64,000 nucleotides of DNA, taken from positions 620,001 through 684,000 of the forward strand of contig CP089450.1 of the NCBI GenBank assembly GCA_026636295.1, given 5' to 3'. The position numbers and the translations under genes are program-made. Positions 32,794-42,800 of the stretch are shown one piece after another. The stretch comes from Medakamo hakoo (Eukaryota; Chlorophyta; Trebouxiophyceae; Coccomyxaceae). Below the pieces are notes generated by a model. The model saw nothing but the letters and a program-made list of their open reading frames with translations. It made no database searches and was not told the origin of the DNA. Position 1 is the stretch's first letter, and every line of letters starts with the position of its first letter.

Positions 32794-34803
32794 ATGCGCC
32801 GCCGCGCCCTCGCATCCGCGTCGCGCGCCCTGGCCGCCGCGGCCGATGGACTGGCCACGACGTCCGCATCCCGGGAGCCTGGGGTTTCGACAGCGGCGGC
32901 CGTTGCCGCGGCCGCGGCGGCGGTGGCCAGCGGCGGGCTTGCTGTCTCGCGCTGCGAACCACCCGCCCGCCAACCCCTCGACGCCGCTGCATTAGCCGCG
33001 GCCCGGGCCGCCGTCAACTCGGCGTGGCAGTTTATCGATGAAGCCCTCCACCGCGATGAAGCCGCCCTCGGCAGCCTGGCGTCTTTTCTCTTGCCCCAAC
33101 CCGTCCCCCCCGTCGTTTCGCCGGCCAAAACCGGCGACGGCCGCGTGTCCGTCTCCTTCCCCATCCGCGGCGGGGCCGACCCCGCGGGCGTGGTGGCTGC
33201 TGTTTCCGCAGCTTTTGGACCCGGTGGCGCGCGCATGACGTCTGAGAAGGCCGACGGCGGTGGCGCGACGACTGTCGTGCTGTCGTCGGCGAGCGGCGGC
33301 GTGGAGGCGCGCGTGCGCCTAGTGGCATGCGGGGAAGGCGGGTCCGTCGAGCTCACGGCCTGGCCGTCCGACCTGGCGTCGCCGTCCTCACCCGCCGCGT
33401 CCGTCCTCACCGCCGGCCTGCGGTCCGCGAATGAGGTGGTGCGGTCGGACGGACCGGGCGGCGGGCGGTCGTTCTCGAGGTCGTGGACGAGGTCGTGGTC
33501 GTCCACAGACGGCGTCCGCCCGGGGGACGGCGGCCCTGGCGGCCCGCCCGGCGGCGGCCCTGGCGGCCTCTTGGAGCTGGGGGACCTGCTGCTCCGTGGC
33601 TCCGTCGAAGAACTGCTCTTCCGGAGCGGCGGGGATGACGACGGCGACGACGCCGCCAGCCGCGGGGGGGTGCCCGGCCGCCGCCTCCCCCACCACCAGC
33701 CGCCGCGCCTGCCTGGAACGAGTGGAGCGGGCGCCCCTCCGCCCGCGTCGCCGCCCCCTCCCCCCCTCCCGCGCGCCGTCCAGGCCGCTGTCTCGGACCT
33801 GGAACGCCTGGGCTGCTGCGTCACGCTGCCGTCGGCGGCGGGCGGGGACGACGGCAAAGCCGGCAAAAGCGACCCGTGGGCCGCGTTTGCTGGCTATGGC
33901 CCCCAGAAACGCGCGGTCGAGGAAGCCCTGCTCCCGCTGCGCCACCCGGACCTGTGCGACGGCGTGGCGGCCGCAGCGCGCGCGCCCGCCGTGAGTGGTG
34001 GCGGACCCGACGCCCGGACGGGCACCGCGGGCGCGGGCGGGTTGGCCCGCCCGCGCGCGGTCCTTTTCTCCGGGCCGCCGGGGTGCGGGAAAACGACGGT
34101 CGCCGCCATCGCGGCCGCGACGTCGTCCGCGCCGCTGGTGTACGTCCCCGTGGAAGCTGTGGTGTCCAAGTACTACGGCGAAGCGGAACAGCGCCTGGCC
34201 GGCGTGTTTGAGGCCGCCCGGTCTTTGGCGACTGCCTGGGTGGACGCAGGCGCGCCGCCGCCCCCGCCCGCCTCCTCCGACACACCCCCACCCCCGCCGC
34301 CGACAACTGGCAAAGCCCTCGTCTTCATTGACGAAGTCGATTCCCTGGCCACCTCCCGCGGCGGGGACATGCACGAAGCCACACGGCGGTGTCTGGGCGT
34401 GCTCCTGCGCGCCCTCGACGGCTTCGCCTCGACGCGTGGCGTCGTCGCCGTGCTCGCCACCAACCGCCCGGGCGACGTCGACCCTGCCCTCCTCTCCCGG
34501 TGTGGGGCGCGCGTCGAATTCCCGCTGCCGGACGGCGCCGCGCGCAGGGGGATGGTCGGCCTGTACGCGGCGCACCTGTCGCCAGCCGAAGCGGACCGCG
34601 TCGCGGCCGCGGCCGCCGGCCTGTCAGGCCGCGCCATCCGGGACGCGGCGGAAGCGGCGGAGCGGGCGTGGGCGGCGCGCCTGTTGGAGCAGGCGGCGGG
34701 GAGGGGTGGGTCGCCGCCGAAAGCGAGCGCGCCGCCGCTGGAGTTTTATCTGTCCGCCATCGCCGCCCAACAGAGCGAGGCAGGGGTGTGGCGGGAGCAG
34801 TGA
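32794..34803 (+). CDS. AAA+ ATPase, probably organellar
   Basis: Single exon, 669 residues, substrate unknown. The first about 60 residues are Arg/Ala/Ser-rich with few acids, like a mitochondrial or plastid presequence. Residues about 65-250 form a domain I do not recognise (VNSAWQFIDEALHRDEAALGS, FPIRGGADPAGVVAAVSAAF), followed by a Gly/Pro linker with a short LLELGDLLLRGSVEELLF helix. AAA module: FAGYGPQKRAVEEALLPLRHP, Walker A SGPPGCGKTT, YVPVEAVVSKYYGEAEQRL, Walker B ALVFIDEVDSLA, second region of homology VLATNRPGDVDPALLSRCGARVEF with arginine finger, sensor-2 helix GLSGRAIRDAAEAAERAW. Pattern is that of classical AAA proteins (spastin/ATAD group). Its stop lies 34 bp from that of the convergent golgin gene. 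Confidence 0.85.
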   Translation: MRRRALASASRALAAAADGLATTSASREPGVSTAAAVAAAAAAVASGGLAVSRCEPPARQPLDAAALAAARAAVNSAWQFIDEALHRDEAALGSLASFLLPQPVPPVVSPAKTGDGRVSVSFPIRGGADPAGVVAAVSAAFGPGGARMTSEKADGGGATTVVLSSASGGVEARVRLVACGEGGSVELTAWPSDLASPSSPAASVLTAGLRSANEVVRSDGPGGGRSFSRSWTRSWSSTDGVRPGDGGPGGPPGGGPGGLLELGDLLLRGSVEELLFRSGGDDDGDDAASRGGVPGRRLPHHQPPRLPGTSGAGAPPPASPPPPPLPRAVQAAVSDLERLGCCVTLPSAAGGDDGKAGKSDPWAAFAGYGPQKRAVEEALLPLRHPDLCDGVAAAARAPAVSGGGPDARTGTAGAGGLARPRAVLFSGPPGCGKTTVAAIAAATSSAPLVYVPVEAVVSKYYGEAEQRLAGVFEAARSLATAWVDAGAPPPPPASSDTPPPPPPTTGKALVFIDEVDSLATSRGGDMHEATRRCLGVLLRALDGFASTRGVVAVLATNRPGDVDPALLSRCGARVEFPLPDGAARRGMVGLYAAHLSPAEADRVAAAAAGLSGRAIRDAAEAAERAWAARLLEQAAGRGGSPPKASAPPLEFYLSAIAAQQSEAGVWREQ

Positions 34804-34837
34804 GACACGAGCCGGTGTGCCCCTGTCCTTTTTTGTG

Positions 34838-36529
34838 TTACACGTCTCGCCTCTTCAGGCCAGCCCTCGCGGCCGCGACCGCTTCCGCCTGCGCGCTCAG
34901 CACGGACTTCAAGTCCGCCACGTCCTGCGTCAGCTCGAAAATTTTCTCGTCCTTCTCGCCCACGATCTCCAGGGCGGCGGCCAAGCGGGCGGCCAGGGCG
35001 GCAGCTTCGGACCTCAGGGCTGGCACAGCTGCGGCTTCGGCGCGGGCGGCAGCGGCGGCGCCGGCAGCACGCACGGCTTCGTCCGCCAGGCGGGCGCACG
35101 TCTGCTCCACGTCCGCGACGCGTGCCGTCAGAGCGGATGGACCGGGGTGAGTAGTCGGTTCCAGCGCCGCGGAAGCCCACGCCGACGCGGCCGTGGAGAC
35201 GGGCAACAAGCCGTCGTCGTCGCCGACTTCGCAGCCGTCGTCTGGCACGAGCGCCCAGCGCTGGCCAGGCGGCGCCGCCAGGGCGGGCGGGACGGCGGTT
35301 GTGGGCGCCGGGCTGGGCGCTGGACGGAGCGGCGTGCCCGCTGGAGTCGCGCGGACGGGAGACGGGGCGGGAGCGGCCGCGGTCGCCGCCACCTCCGCCT
35401 CCAGGCGAGCCGCGCGGTCTTCGGCCGCGCGCGCCGCGCGCTCGGCCGCCGCGCGCCCCGCCCGCTCCGCCTCAGCCGTCCCGGCAGCGGCCAGAGCGAT
35501 GGCCTCTGCCTCCCTCGCGCGCGCGCCCGCCGCCTCTGCCGCTTTTTGAGCCGCCAGCGCGGCTTCCCGGGCGCTCCGGCCTTCTTCCCGGGCGGCGGAC
35601 AGGGCGGCTTCGGCGGCGGCGGCCCGGCAGGTGGCAGCGGCCGCGGCTTCGCCGGCCGCCCGTGCACGCCCGTCGGCAGCCGCGGCCGCACCCTCCGCCG
35701 CCGCCGCCCGCCCGGCCCACACTCTCTCAGCTTCCGCCGCGTCGGCACGCACCCGCTCCGCGTCGGAACGGGCCGCTTCCAGGGCGGTCGCCAAGGACGC
35801 GGCGTCCGCGGAGGGCGTCGCAGCTCCAGCGGCTGCGAGGGCGGCCGCAGCCTCCCGCCGCGCCGCCACGACCTCCCCCCGCAGCTCTTCCTCCCGCGCC
35901 TCCGCCGCTCCGCGTGCCGCCGCCAGGGCAGCCGTCAGTTCGGCGACGCTGTCGGCCGCGGCCGCGGCGCGGGCGTTGGCGGTGGACGCGGCTTCTTCCG
36001 CCGCTGCCAGCGCGGCCGCGTCGGCCGCTTTCACACCCGCAGCCGCGGCCGTCGCGCGCGCGCTCTTGGCTGCGGACTGGGCGGACTTGAGTTCGGCCAG
36101 CATCTGAGCGATGTACGCGTCTTTTTCGGCCAGGGCGGCGTTGAGCGCGTCGGCCCGCTGTTCGGCGGCGTGGGCGCGGCGTTCCCAGGCAGTCGAGGGA
36201 GGGGAGGTTGCAGGCGCAGGCGACCGAGCCTGACCAGCGGTCGTGTCGGGGGCTCGCCCGGCCGTGTCAGCGTCTCCCGGCGCGTCGGCGCCCTTGAGAC
36301 GGTTTGGCGAGAGCTCGATGACCTTGACGTCACACGTGGGCGCGGCGTCTGTCGGGCGGGGCGCGGCTTGCCGGCCGTCGTCGGGCGCAGCAATTTCAAC
36401 CGGCACCGAGTCTGCGCCCGCGGCAAAGTCAAAACGGGCGACGCTCTCAGCCACATCGTCGCGGAGGCGGGTGGCGGCCTCCTGAATGCCTCCAACGGCC
36501 GCGGCGACGGAGTCAAACAGGCCGTCCAT
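34838..36529 (-). CDS. TMF-like Golgi coiled-coil protein
   Basis: Golgin family related to TATA element modulatory factor, a Golgi tether binding Rab6. Single exon, 563 residues. Short N-terminal helix (MDGLFDSVAAAVGGIQEAA), a Pro-rich linker, then an almost continuous Ala/Glu/Arg coiled coil from about residue 115 to 370. The first coiled coil includes NAALAEKDAYIAQMLAELK, matching the LREKDE.I..LM.EGE segment of TMF. After a Pro-rich break, the last about 90 residues end in ALEIVGEKDEKIFELTQDVADLKSVL, the conserved TMF C-terminal motif (LE..GEK.E...EL..D..D.K..Y). Family identification rests on these two short motifs, so another golgin is possible. Upstream is a palindromic CAATATATTG element at 36562-36571. 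Confidence 0.65.
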   Translation of the reverse strand: MDGLFDSVAAAVGGIQEAATRLRDDVAESVARFDFAAGADSVPVEIAAPDDGRQAAPRPTDAAPTCDVKVIELSPNRLKGADAPGDADTAGRAPDTTAGQARSPAPATSPPSTAWERRAHAAEQRADALNAALAEKDAYIAQMLAELKSAQSAAKSARATAAAAGVKAADAAALAAAEEAASTANARAAAAADSVAELTAALAAARGAAEAREEELRGEVVAARREAAAALAAAGAATPSADAASLATALEAARSDAERVRADAAEAERVWAGRAAAAEGAAAAADGRARAAGEAAAAATCRAAAAEAALSAAREEGRSAREAALAAQKAAEAAGARAREAEAIALAAAGTAEAERAGRAAAERAARAAEDRAARLEAEVAATAAAPAPSPVRATPAGTPLRPAPSPAPTTAVPPALAAPPGQRWALVPDDGCEVGDDDGLLPVSTAASAWASAALEPTTHPGPSALTARVADVEQTCARLADEAVRAAGAAAAARAEAAAVPALRSEAAALAARLAAALEIVGEKDEKIFELTQDVADLKSVLSAQAEAVAAARAGLKRRDV

Positions 36530-36561
36530 GGCGGTGGTGCGGCGGCGGCGAGACAGACGAA

Positions 36562-36571
36562 AACAATATAT
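36562..36571 (-). promoter_or_regulatory. TATA-like CAATATATTG upstream of TMF-like gene
   Basis: Palindromic A/T element 33-42 nt upstream of the ATG, rare in this GC-rich context; candidate TATA element. Confidence 0.35.
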
Positions 36572-36619
36572 TGAACACGATGCCCACACCAGCGCATTAT
36601 TTTTACCCTTCTCCTCTCT

Positions 36620-37448
36620 TCACCAGCACGCCCGCCCCGGCCCGAAAGGGTTGTTGGTGGCCGCGCCCACCCCTCCACTCGCGCCCGCACTGACGCTGCA
36701 CGGCTGCAACGGCATGTCCGACACGGTCGGCGGCGGCGGCGGCGGGCGACGCGGGCGGCGCCGCACGACCACCCCACCCGCGCCAGGCGAGGGCGTGCTC
36801 GCGGCCGACCCACCGCTCGCCGCACCGCTGCCTGGCGACGCGCCACGCGCACCCACTTCCACAGCCGGCAGGGCCACACCCAGGGAAGCCACGCACAGGC
36901 TCTGGCCGCCCCCCTCCTCTTCCGCCACCTCGCGCGGCGAGGAGGATGGAGACGGGAGCGTCGCCCACCCGCTTTTAGCCAGCCGGGCCGCCACCGCGGC
37001 CGCCCGCCATTTGGTCCGGCCCTGCAAAGGTGGGACGGGTGGAGGCGGCGCTGCCGCCGACGTGCTGGCCGTTTCTCCTGGCGCCCAGGACGCGGACCGG
37101 CGGTGGCCGGCACTCGCAGCCGGCCAGGCAGCGCGGATTTTGGTGCTGGTCGGAGCAGCGGCCGCCTCCTCGCCGAGCGCGTGCGTGGGCTGTGCGCTCC
37201 CGGCACTCCCACGACGCCCGTCAGCTGACCGGGCGCGTGTCGCCTGCTTGCCGGCGGGGCGGGCCGCCTTGGCGAGCTTGCTGTTGTGCGTGGGCGTGGC
37301 GTGGGGCGAGGCGTGAAAGAATTGAAAAACTCGGAGCGACAGCTCAAGCCACGCCGCCCGCCCGCGCGCACCTGGCCCACCACGCCTTCAGCCCGGGAGA
37401 AGAAGGAACATCGCTGGCAGTCTGGGCGGGGGTCTTGTGGCGAGGCAT
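36620..37448 (-). CDS. Unrecognised basic, disordered 245-residue protein
   Basis: Not recognised. Exon 1 is 37448-37372 and exon 2 is 37280-36620; the intron has a GTGCGC donor and a CACAACAG acceptor after a pyrimidine-rich stretch, and the frame is kept across it. The joined start reads MPRHKTPAQTASDVPSSPGL then KAWWASKLAKAARPAGKQAT. The rest is Ala/Pro/Ser-rich, with one more structured piece QGRTKWRAAAVAARLAKSGWATL (in pieces, about residues 130-152), a basic VVVRRRPRRPPPPPP and an end FGPGRACW. Highly basic, so nucleic-acid binding or nuclear location is plausible. It fills an otherwise empty 1-kb interval and is head-to-head with KDSR (117 bp). Evidence is splice logic and composition, not homology. 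Confidence 0.5.
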
Positions 37449-37565
37449 GTCGGAGTGCGTGCCAGCGGGCGCGACGGAAAAAAGACAGCGTGCGCGCCTT
37501 TGGTCGAAGTGAAGGGCCCGACGAGCCAGACACGAGTTTTTTTTTATTCGTCCCCCAAAACAACG

Positions 37566-38858
37566 ATGCCGCTCCTCCCGCGTCGGGCATCGTCCTTCGC
37601 GGGCGACCACGTCCTCATCACGGGAGGCTCCGCCGGCCTGGGCCTGGCCCTGGCCCGCGCCTTTGTCGCGGCCAATGCCAACGTGACGCTGGTTGCCCGC
37701 TCGCCGGACAAGCTCGCCGCCGCGGCGGAGGAGCTGCGCAAGCTGGCGTGTCGCCGGGCGGGCGCGGTGGACCCCTGGGTGTTCGTCAAGGCGTGCGACG
37801 TCACGGATGGAGACCAGGTGCGGGTGCAGTGGATGGCCCCAGACGGGAGGCATGTGCTTTGCTTGCGCGCCCGGTCTCATCAACCTCCCTCCCTCCCTCC
37901 CTCTCAAAAACCGGCCCGCCTTCAGTTCGCCGCCGCCCTGCGGTCCATCGAGGACGAGATGGGCCCCGTCGACGTCCTGGTCTGCAATGCCGGGGCTAGT
38001 GTACCAGGCACGTTGTTTTCTTGAGGTGGCCAAACGAAGGCGGCCCCCCTCCTCTCTCCCTTCCCGCGCGCGCGTCCGGCCCCCTCAAGAGTTTGTCCCA
38101 CCCATCTCTCCGTCCATCCGTCCATCCCACACCAGGCCGCTTCCTCGAACAGGACCCGTCCATCTCCCGGCGTACCATGGACCTGAACTACTTCGGCGTG
38201 GAAGCCGCCGCCCGGGCCGTGCTGCCGGGCATGGTGCGGAGGAAGGAAGGCAAGCTCGTTTTCATTGCGTCGGCCATGGCGGTCTGTGGTGCGTGTGGTT
38301 TTTTTTTTTTGGATGGGGGACGGTAAACAAAAAAGGCGGCGCGTCCCCTCATTCCGCTCCACGATGCATCTCCTCGCAGGCTTCGCCGGCTTCTCGTCCT
38401 ACGCCCCGTCCAAGTGGGCCGTCCGCGGCCTGGCCGACTGCCTGCGGTCTGAGCTCCTGTCGTCCGGCGTGTCGGTCCATGTTGCCTACCCACCCGACAC
38501 GGACACGCCCGGCTACGAAAGGGAGTCGACGACCAAGCCGCCCGAATGCCATGCGGCGTCGCGGGCGGCGGGCGACGTCCTGTACAGCGCGGACGCCGTG
38601 GCCGCCAAAATCGTGCGTGGCCTGGCGAAGGGCGCCTACCATTTACCCTCGCCCGACCTGGGCCAGAATTTACTCGTGGCGGGGATGGCGGGCTTGTCGC
38701 CTCGAGCCCTGTGCTTGCCCTTGGACGTTGTCTTAGCGCCTGTGATTGCGATTGCCATGCGCCTGTTTGGGTGGGTCATTGACCGGGCGGCGAGGAAAGC
38801 GGCAAACGTGGGGGAGGAAGGAGGTGGCGGCGGCGGCGGGCGGCGACTGGACGAATGA
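37566..38858 (+). CDS. KDSR: 3-ketodihydrosphingosine reductase
   Basis: SDR enzyme of the ER that reduces 3-ketosphinganine to sphinganine with NADPH. Four exons: 37566-37817, 37926-38007, 38136-38288, 38380-38858; 321 residues. Cofactor motif HVLITGGSAGLGLALARAF, then VDVLVCNAGASVPGRFLEQD, catalytic segment FIASAMAVCGFAGFSSYAPSKWA with Ser, Tyr and Lys of the SDR triad, and the family-specific VAYPPDTDTPGYERE followed by TKP. Two hydrophobic segments near the C-terminus (LCLPLDVVLAPVIAIAMRLFGWVI) would anchor it. The second intron must use a GC donor (GCACGT at 38008): only that junction gives the ungapped family sequence NAGASVPGRF; a GT donor 6 nt upstream would drop two residues. Confidence 0.93.
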
Positions 38859-38921
38859 TATGGAAAAACACAACGCACGACCCCGCTAGACCTCTGCTCT
38901 CTACATGCTTCCCCCCGCTCT

Positions 38922-39557
38922 TCACTTGCCGCCGTCGTCAGCCAGGCCCAACCGGTCCAGTTCAGCCAACACCGCCGCCGCGCTGCCACCCAGCCTGTCG
39001 GGCGTCCACTTCAGCACGGGCGCCCTCCTCGCCCCGAGCGCCCGCCCCACCGCCGACCGCAGCGGCCCGGCCAGCGGCCCGCTCAACACGGTTTCAGCGG
39101 CTTCTTCCGTGCCTGGCGTCACGTCATACAAAATGTGGGCTGTGCGGCCGTCGGGCCCCGCACGCACGCCGCCGAGGGCAAGGCCGCACCTCACGGTGAG
39201 CGTGTGCACGTCCGGGCCGCGCAGGCCCGCCGCCGCTGGGTCGGCTAGGACGGCGGACACGGCCCGGCGGATGCGGGCGGCCGCGGCTTTCTGGCGGCGG
39301 GAGGCGGGCCACAGGGCGTCGGCCATGGCAAACGTATCGACTGAGGTGGTGGGGGGGAGGGTGGAGGGCGGCGCGCCGTCGTCGGCGGCCGTGGAGGCGG
39401 TGGCACCGCTGCCGGGTCGGTCATTGTCGCCACCGCCCGTGAAAGTGCCCAGGGTGCGTAGGAGGGCGTGCGAGGGGGACGGCCACGCGGCCGCGCCGGC
39501 CGCGCCCGGCAGGCGGAGGCCGGCAGTGTGGAGGGCACGGGCCAGGTTGGAGCGCAT
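38922..39557 (-). CDS. RbfA-like ribosome-binding factor, organellar
   Basis: RbfA binds the small ribosomal subunit late in assembly in bacteria and organelles. Single exon, 211 residues, ATG at 39557. Residues 1-about 45 (MRSNLARALHTAGLRLPGAA) lack acids and resemble a mitochondrial or plastid presequence. The KH-like core is visible as ADALWPASRRQKAAAARIRRAVSAVLAD, HTLTVRCGLALGGVRAGPDGRTAHILYDV, LRSAVGRALGARRAPVLKWTPDRLG in pieces; the last follows the RbfA pattern L+..la..l.lRr.P.L.F..D. The carboxy-terminal helix AAVLAELDRLGL is also in place. Motif-level identification. Convergent with KDSR (63 bp between stops). Confidence 0.65.
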   Translation of the reverse strand: MRSNLARALHTAGLRLPGAAGAAAWPSPSHALLRTLGTFTGGGDNDRPGSGATASTAADDGAPPSTLPPTTSVDTFAMADALWPASRRQKAAAARIRRAVSAVLADPAAAGLRGPDVHTLTVRCGLALGGVRAGPDGRTAHILYDVTPGTEEAAETVLSGPLAGPLRSAVGRALGARRAPVLKWTPDRLGGSAAAVLAELDRLGLADDGGK

Positions 39558-39895
39558 CGGCGCAGCTGACCAGGGCGCGCGACCAGGGGCAGGCAACGCG
39601 ACGGGCGCGGCCACGCTGTGTGTGGAATGGCACGCGTGGCAGCTTGGCCTCACGGGCAGAGCGGCATGCGGGTGTGGGAATGGGAGCGGTCCCTCCCCCA
39701 GGCGCACGGGCGAAAAAAGAACACACAGAGCGTCGATGTGCGAGTGCGAAAGGGCGCTGCCGCGCCCGCCCCGACGCATTGCACTGTACTCGGGCGAGAG
39801 GCCCGCAAAAAAAGCGCGCCGGCCGACGGAGACTCGCCGTCGCGGCGCCAGGGCGGGCCTCCTTTTCCTCACGCCCTTGCAAAAAGAGGGTCCCC
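39558..39895. promoter_or_regulatory. Shared upstream region, RbfA-like / FHA-PP2C
   Basis: 338-bp divergent interval; nothing coding recognised. A GAAAAAAGAACACACAGAG stretch at about 39710-39730 is the most A-rich part. Confidence 0.35.
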
Positions 39896-42800
39896 ATGCT
39901 TCGCGCCGCCGCCTTTGTGGTGGCGGGCGCGGCGGCGTGGTGGTACCGGCGCACGGTGAGTCGGGACGGCGAAAAAGACAACTCGCGGAATTTCGCGCCC
40001 CAGGGCGGCCCCCGCCGCGGCCTGCCGACCGGGTTGCAGCGTCCGTCAAACCTCTCTAGTTGATGTCAGGCCAACTCCAGCTCCTAGTTGCGCGGGGTTG
40101 CGCCCGCAGAACGCGTCGATCTGCCCCCGCGCGCGACGCCCCCTGCCCATCGGCAGCGCCACCCTCACGCGCCCTCTCTCACTTCTCCCGACGCAAAAAC
40201 AAACAAAACAGCAGCAGGAGGCGGCTGCCGGCGAGCCTGGACCGGCGGCCTCCATCGCAGACGACGCTGGCGCGCCCGTGGAACCAGTTGAGGACGAGGG
40301 AGCCGTGCCGGAAGGCGGCACCGCGGCCCGCGCGGGCGCCGAGGCGGCGTTGCTGGCGGTCGGCGGCGGCGGAGGACCGCCATCATCACCCGCTGGCAGC
40401 CCGCGGGCTGCCGTCACGCCCGCACCCACGCCCGCCGAGCCCGCGGCCGCCGCGGCCGCGGCCGCCACGCCGCCCGCCCCGCCGTCCCCGCCGTCCCCGC
40501 CGTCCTCCTCTACATCGGGCGGCGGCACCGGGTCCGTGCCGGGCGCCACTCCTCGCCGGTCCGCTCTGGCCTCGCCGCGGTCGGGTGGAGGTGGTGGGAG
40601 TGGCGGCGGCACCACCCCCCGCGCCGCCGCCGACCCGTCCCCACGCTCCGTCACGTTCGCGCCCTCCCCGCCACGGGACGTGCTGGACCTGGTGCCGCCT
40701 GAGGCGGCGGCGCCGACGCCCGCGCCGCCGACGCCCGCGCCACCACCCCGGCTCGACGCGCCGACCCCCGTCCGCCGCCTGTCCGTCTCCACGGCCCGGC
40801 CTGCCCGGTCCGCGCCCGCCGGGCCATCCGCCTGGGATGGTGGCCCGGACGACGCGACGTCGGCGGGTGGCCCGTCCACGTCCGCGCCCGCGTCCGGCTC
40901 CAACACGGCGTCCTCGTCGTCCGCGCCCTCCGGCGCGGGGCGCGCGGGCGCGGCCTCCACCAGCGCGGGCCGGGCCGCCTTCCGCGCGGCCTTTGGCCCG
41001 CCCTCCTCCTCGTCCGGTGGGTGCACGCCGCCTAGCGCGACAGGTGGAGACGGCGGCGGTGGCGGAGGAGGAGGAGGAGGAGGCGGGTCGGCCGGCGCGT
41101 CCCCGCTCGCGCCGGCCGGGCGCGCCGACTCGGGGCCCGCCCCGCCCATGCTGAGCTGCTTTGCGGGCGGCGGCGGGCCGGCCGGGCTGCCGCCCGCTTC
41201 CCCGCCCGCCCTCCTGTCCCCGCTCGCCGGCCCGGACCTGGCGTCGGCCTCCCCACCGCGCGCGCCCGGGCCGCTCGCGTGGGCGACGACCACGCCCGTC
41301 CAGCCGCCGCAGGCGCGCCGGGCGCGCGGCTCCGCGCCCACGCCTGGTGGCGGCGACGACGACGACAGCAGCAGCCCGGACGCGTTGGCGGCCGGGCGCC
41401 GGGTGGCGTCGCTGCCACGCGCCGCGTCCGCGGCCGCGTTCGCGTTCGCGGCGGTCGCGCCTCCACCGCCGCCGCCGCCGCCGCCCCGGCCGACGGGCAC
41501 GGTCGACGCTGAAGTCTCGGCCCGGGACTGGGCGGCGCGGTCGGCCGCGCTCGCCGCCGCGGCCGCCGCGCCCTCGTCCCGCGCGGCGGTCGCCGGCGTC
41601 CCGGCCCGGCGGCGGGCGGTCACCCTGCCGGAGGCGGGGACCACTCCGCCCGGCGCGGGCGCGGGCCCCGACTCCGCCCGGTCCGCCGCGGCGGTCGCGG
41701 ACTGGTTTGACGGCGAAGAAGATGGGGGAGGCGGGTCGTCGTCGTCGTCTGAGTCATCCCTGGCCTGGACGGACGACGGGCGCGGGCCCCTGGACACGGG
41801 CGCGCCCGTGGCGGCGGTGGGCGGCGCCGGCGGCGACGGCTCGGCCCTCACCGCGTCCGTCCGCGTCCCCGGCGCCGCCGGCGCGGGCGGTGGCGGCCCC
41901 CGCCCCGCCGGCTCGGCCCGCACCCGCCGCGTCTCCCGCTCCTTTTCCGAGCCCAACCTGGCGGGCGCGGCCGAGCTGGAGCAGCGCCGCGCGGACGAGG
42001 AGGAGGAGGAGGAGGAGCGCGAGGCGCGCGGCGGGTCCAGCGACGGGCCCGGCGGCGGCGGCGGCGGCGCGTCGGGCGACGGCGGGCTGGGCGCGCGCCT
42101 GGCGGCCGCCCGCGCGGCGGCGGCCGCCCAGGCCGCGGGCGCGACGGGCGTGGGCGGCGGCGCGGCCGGCGCCCGCCGGCCGGCGGCCGCCCTCCCCGCC
42201 CTCGCGGCCGCCCCGCCGCTCGTCCTGCGCCTGGACGTGCTGACGGGCCCGGCCGCCGCCCTGACCATCACCACGCCGCCCGGCGCGTCGGAAGTCACCA
42301 TTGGGCGGGCGCCCTCCAACACGCTCGTCCTGCCGGACGGCGAGGTGTCGGGCCAGCACGCCATCCTGCGGTGGGCGCCGGCCGAGCGCGCGTGGACCGT
42401 CCTGGACGTCGGCTCGCTCAACGGCACGCGCCTGAACGGCCGGGCCCTGGCGTCGGGCGGGCGGCGCCGCGGCCGCGTCGCCCTGCTCGGCTCGGACGAC
42501 ATCCTGTGCCTGGGCACGCAGAGCGCGCTGCGGGTGGTCGTGCTGCCGCCCGACCTGGGCGGCGGCGACGGCGGTGGTGCGCCTGGAGGCGGCGTGGCCG
42601 TGGCCGCCGTCGCGCCCGCGGACGCGGGCGCGCCGCCGCTCCGCGCCCTGCGCGCCCTGCCCACCCTGGAAGCGTCCGGGTCCGGCAGATTGGCTGGAGA
42701 CGAGGCGGGACCGGCGTCGTCCGTCGATCTCCCTGCCGCCGCGGCTGCCGCCCAGGCCCCCCTGCCCCCGCCCGGCACGCCCACCGCCGCCGTGCGGGCG

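Noticed and set aside
29501-32995. Long plus-strand open frame over BRWD and GPDH
   Set aside because: Antisense shadow rich in Arg/Gly; both minus-strand genes are fully recognisable.
37926-38007. KDSR exon 2 ending at a GT donor at 38002
   Set aside because: Keeps frame but removes two residues from an otherwise ungapped conserved region; the GC donor fits better. RNA reads would decide.
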